A stretch of DNA of 24,569 nt from CAVPGH01 sp046726955 (GTDB taxonomy: Bacteria > Acidobacteriota > Vicinamibacteria > Fen-336): NCBI GenBank assembly GCA_046726955.1, contig JBKPBQ010000524.1, positions 1 through 24,569 on the forward strand, written 5' to 3'. The notes beneath the pieces were generated by a model. The model saw only the letters and a list, made by a program, of their open reading frames with translations. It made no database searches and was not told the DNA's origin. The position numbers were made by a program, and so were the translations under genes. Positions within the stretch are counted from its first letter, which is position 1. Every line of letters starts with the position of its first letter. Of the stretch, positions 21,991-24,569 are shown piece by piece.

Positions 21991-24290
21991 CGCTTGTGTC
22001 GCGCCTCGCCCTTCTCTTCGCCCTCTCGTCGCTCGCCTCCGCTCCCGTCCTCCAGGCCCAGGCCGGGCTGCTCGTCCCCACGAGCAGCGGGCGGCCGGAC
22101 GCGGCCGTGCTCGCGCTGCGCGAGATGGCGGTGGACGTGGGGATCGCCCGCGGCTACGCGCGGGTGAACGTGCGCCAGGTCTTCGAGAACCGGACGAGCC
22201 TCGTGCAGGAGGGGACGTACCGCTTCCGCCTCCCGCCGTCCGCGGCGGTGGGCGACTTCGCGGTGTGGGACGACCTCGTGCGCGTGCCGGGCGTCATCCT
22301 CGAGAAGCAGCGCGCCCGTGCGATCTACGACGAGCTGACGCGCCAGCGCATCGATCCCGGGCTCCTCCAGCGGGGCGAGGAGGACGAGGGCGCGCGCGTC
22401 TCCTCCGGCGCGGCCTTCTCCGCGCGCGTCGCTCCCATCCCGCCCTGGGCGACGAAGCGTCTGGAGATGCAGTTCCAGCAGGAAGTGCCGCTCCGCGAGT
22501 CGCGCGGGGAGTTCCGGCTCGCGCTGCGGCCGCAGGAGGGAGAGCCGCCGGTCGCGGGCACGCTCCAGGTTCGCGTGCGGCTGGAGGACGGCGAGCTCCT
22601 GCCCTCGCCGGACGCGCTCGCGCTGCGCCGCGAGGGCTCGGACCTCGTCTTCGCGGGAACCGACGTGAAGCTCGACCGCGACCTCGTGCTCGCCATCGGG
22701 CCTGGCGCCGCTCCGCCGCTCCGGCTCACGGCCTTCCGCAATCCCGAGGGCACCTTGCCCGACGGCCTCGCGCTCGCGCCCTGGGAGCGGCCCTCGGAGA
22801 TCCTGCCCGAGCGCGACGGCTTCTTCCTCCTCGAGATGATGCCGCGCGGCGCTGCCACCCCTGCCGCGCCTAACGCGAGCAGCCGTCCGCCGGTGAGCCT
22901 GGCGATACTCTTCGACACGTCGCTCTCCGTCCGGTGGTCGGGACTCGAGACGGCGTACGCGCGGCTCGTGCGTCTGCTGGAGACGCTCACCCCGCGCGAC
23001 CGTTTCGCTCTCGTGGCCTTCGACCGGACGCCGGACGCCGAGGCGCGGCTCGTCTCCGCCTCGCCGGAAGCGGTGGCGAAGGCGCTCGAGACGCTACGCG
23101 CACGGCCGCTCCGACCCGGCAGCGACATCGCGGGTGCGCTCGCCGTCGCCCGCCGGCTTGCCGGAGACGGCGGGCGGATCCTGGTCCTGACGGACGGGCC
23201 GCCCGTCGCCTCCTCCGCCCTGGCCGCCGGTCGCGGCCCCCTCCCGCTCTTCACCGGCCTCTCGGGCGAGGAGATGCCCGAGGCCTATCGCGTCGCCTCG
23301 AAGGAGGTGCTCGCCCCCGGCGCGTCAGACGTCGAGGAAGGCCTCTTCCTGCGGCGCGTCGTGTCGCCGGGCGAGGTCGAACGGACGACGGGCGGCGCCC
23401 TTCCCTTCCGGGTCACGGGGGGCGAGCCCAAGCTGCGGGATGTCTACGCCGTCCTGGCCCAACCGCTTGCGGCCGGCACGCTCTCGGGCTGGATCGGACG
23501 GTACGCGGAACCTTCCCGCCTGCAGTGGGAGGCCTTGACACCCTTAATAAAGGATGGGCGGGTCGAAGCGCCCCTTCCCGAGCGCGCGCTCGAGGCCCGT
23601 GACCTGCCCCGGCGGTGGGCGCGGGCGAGGGTGGACTACCTGCTCCTGCGGATCGAGGCCGAGGGCGAGAAGCGGGAGTGGGTGGACGAGGTCATCGCTC
23701 TCTCCAAGCGGTACAAGTTCGTGACACCCTACACGGCCTTCCTCGCCGCCCCCCGCTCGCTGCTGCGGCCGCGCCGGATCCAGCCCGGCGACCCCGTGCT
23801 GCGCGTCGAGTGCGACCCGATGACGCGCGCGGTTACCGCCCTCTTCCCCTTCGGCCTTCGACTCCCGCTCGTGCGCCGGCCGGGGACGACTACGTGGGAG
23901 GGCCGGTTCCTCGTCCCGGAGGGCCTCGCCGACGGCCGCTACTCGGTCCGGCTCGTCCTGCGCGACGCGAGCGGCGCCCACGTGTCCGAGTCGAAGACGT
24001 TCGTGCTGGATGGCCGCGCGCCGCGGCTCGCACCGGAAGCGCCGACGGTCGCCCGGCCCGGCGACGCCGTGCGCGTCGCCGTGCGCACGGACGAGGACGT
24101 CGTGCTGCTGTCGGTGCGCCTCGGCGACGGCGCGCCCGTGCCCCTGCGCTGGGATGCCGCGGAGCGTCGCTCCGTCGGAGTCGTCCGCGTGCCCGCGACG
24201 CTGCAGGGACAGCAGGAGCTCTTCTTCGAGGCGGTGGACGGCGCGAAGAACCGCGGCTTCGCGCGCCGGCCGCTCCTGGTGCAGCCGTGA
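21987..24290 (+). CDS. Secreted VIT and von Willebrand factor A domain protein
   Basis: This 767-residue exported protein starts with GTG at 21987, in a GTGA overlap. A signal peptide (about 1-26) precedes a VIT domain (about 35-170, with ARVNVRQVFENRTS, EKQRARAIYDELTRQRIDPGLL and VAPIPPWATKRLEM). A vWA domain follows (about 303-440). Its metal-ion-dependent adhesion site is intact: DTSLS at 310-314 and TDG with Asp403. The segment WVDEVIALSKRYKFVTPYTAFL is typical of VIT-vWA proteins. The C-terminal third looks like two Ig-like beta-sandwiches. Such proteins (inter-alpha-trypsin inhibitor heavy-chain-like) are thought to bind proteins through the metal site. The frame stays open for almost 2 kb upstream across the propeller gene, but that is GC bias, not coding. 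Confidence 0.88.
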   Translation: MTLVSRLALLFALSSLASAPVLQAQAGLLVPTSSGRPDAAVLALREMAVDVGIARGYARVNVRQVFENRTSLVQEGTYRFRLPPSAAVGDFAVWDDLVRVPGVILEKQRARAIYDELTRQRIDPGLLQRGEEDEGARVSSGAAFSARVAPIPPWATKRLEMQFQQEVPLRESRGEFRLALRPQEGEPPVAGTLQVRVRLEDGELLPSPDALALRREGSDLVFAGTDVKLDRDLVLAIGPGAAPPLRLTAFRNPEGTLPDGLALAPWERPSEILPERDGFFLLEMMPRGAATPAAPNASSRPPVSLAILFDTSLSVRWSGLETAYARLVRLLETLTPRDRFALVAFDRTPDAEARLVSASPEAVAKALETLRARPLRPGSDIAGALAVARRLAGDGGRILVLTDGPPVASSALAAGRGPLPLFTGLSGEEMPEAYRVASKEVLAPGASDVEEGLFLRRVVSPGEVERTTGGALPFRVTGGEPKLRDVYAVLAQPLAAGTLSGWIGRYAEPSRLQWEALTPLIKDGRVEAPLPERALEARDLPRRWARARVDYLLLRIEAEGEKREWVDEVIALSKRYKFVTPYTAFLAAPRSLLRPRRIQPGDPVLRVECDPMTRAVTALFPFGLRLPLVRRPGTTTWEGRFLVPEGLADGRYSVRLVLRDASGAHVSESKTFVLDGRAPRLAPEAPTVARPGDAVRVAVRTDEDVVLLSVRLGDGAPVPLRWDAAERRSVGVVRVPATLQGQQELFFEAVDGAKNRGFARRPLLVQP

Positions 24291-24569
24291 GGCGGCTCCT
24301 GCTCGTCCCTCTCGCCGCGATCGGGGTGGGCGCCGCCGCGTACGTTCCCTGGGAGGACCTCACGGAGGCCGATCGCCTCTTCGCGGTGGAGACGCGCTTC
24401 GCCGAGATCGACGGCCGCCGCGTGCACTATCCGACGCCGACGGTCGAGCTCGAGCGAGCGCTGGCGGCGATGCCCGATCCGGCCGCGCGGCGCCACCTCG
24501 CGGAGGCCCGCCGCGAGCTCGGCGACCTGCCGGGCGCCCTCGCGGCGCTCGAAGCGTGGGCGGAGACGG
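24287..24569 (+). CDS. Start of a TPR-like exported protein (runs off the right edge)
   Basis: GTG at 24287 overlaps the VIT/vWA stop as GTGA and opens a frame that is still open at the window end (94 codons visible). The N-terminus RRLLLVPLAAIGVGAAAYVP is a signal peptide or anchor. Residues 70-94 (AARRHLAEARRELGDLPGALAALEAWAE) have the helix-turn-helix pattern of a tetratricopeptide repeat. This would be the fifth member of the operon, but the family cannot be fixed from this fragment. Confidence 0.7.
   Translation, partial: MRRLLLVPLAAIGVGAAAYVPWEDLTEADRLFAVETRFAEIDGRRVHYPTPTVELERALAAMPDPAARRHLAEARRELGDLPGALAALEAWAET

Noticed and set aside
23535..23540. TTGACA inside the VIT/vWA gene as an internal promoter.
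   Set aside because: No -10-like sequence lies 16-18 bases downstream; the position reads G/C-rich sequence.

Overview
This is a GC-rich, gene-dense bacterial chromosome fragment with no rRNA or tRNA gene, CRISPR array, insertion sequence or prophage that I can see. A pilMNOPQ block, a beta-oxidation block, many secreted proteins with poorly conserved sequence and frequent GTG starts suggest an environmental diderm, most likely Acidobacteriota. Myxococcota or Gemmatimonadota cannot be excluded without a marker-gene tree.

Layout. (1) 1-4550, minus: type IV pilus alignment/secretin operon pilM-pilN-pilO-pilP-pilQ. Most junctions are 4-base ATGA overlaps, and pilQ runs off the left edge. A good sigma-70-type promoter lies upstream at 4698-4726. 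(2) 4551-5006: the only long non-coding stretch, holding that promoter and two stem-loops. (3) 5007-9539, minus: a thiolase, crotonase, DUF2007 protein, acyl-CoA dehydrogenase and class II fructose-1,6-bisphosphatase (glpX), read in that order. (4) 9626-12016: a cysteine desulfurase converging on lipA, which lies downstream of an extremely acidic 117-residue protein. (5) 12176-15248: a zinc-ribbon/FHA protein, a 58-residue membrane protein, a lipoprotein, mnmA and rnc. (6) 15256-17232, minus: a membrane-bound PP2C (RsbU-type) phosphatase downstream of which rnc lies only 7 bases away. (7) 17292-24569, plus: a tight envelope-protein operon. It encodes a GspC-like PDZ protein, a two-domain S1/P1-type zinc enzyme plus degenerate phosphatase-fold protein, a membrane-anchored beta-propeller, a VIT/vWA protein and the start of a TPR-like protein. 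Every junction overlaps by 1 or 4 bases and all downstream starts are GTG.

How the parts work together. The pil genes form the inner-membrane PilM/N/O platform, the PilP periplasmic link and the PilQ outer-membrane pore. The acyl-CoA genes form a degradation module ending in acetyl-CoA, and glpX gives a gluconeogenic step that fits growth on such substrates. The cysteine desulfurase supplies sulfur that MnmA (tRNA thiolation) and LipA (Fe-S clusters and lipoyl sulfur) can use.

The least explained parts are the region 7 operon and the acidic protein. Two architectural habits stand out. All three tail-to-tail gene pairs overlap at the same four bases, CTAG. Several start regions carry a -10-like element 5 to 9 bases before the start codon, suggesting leaderless transcripts.
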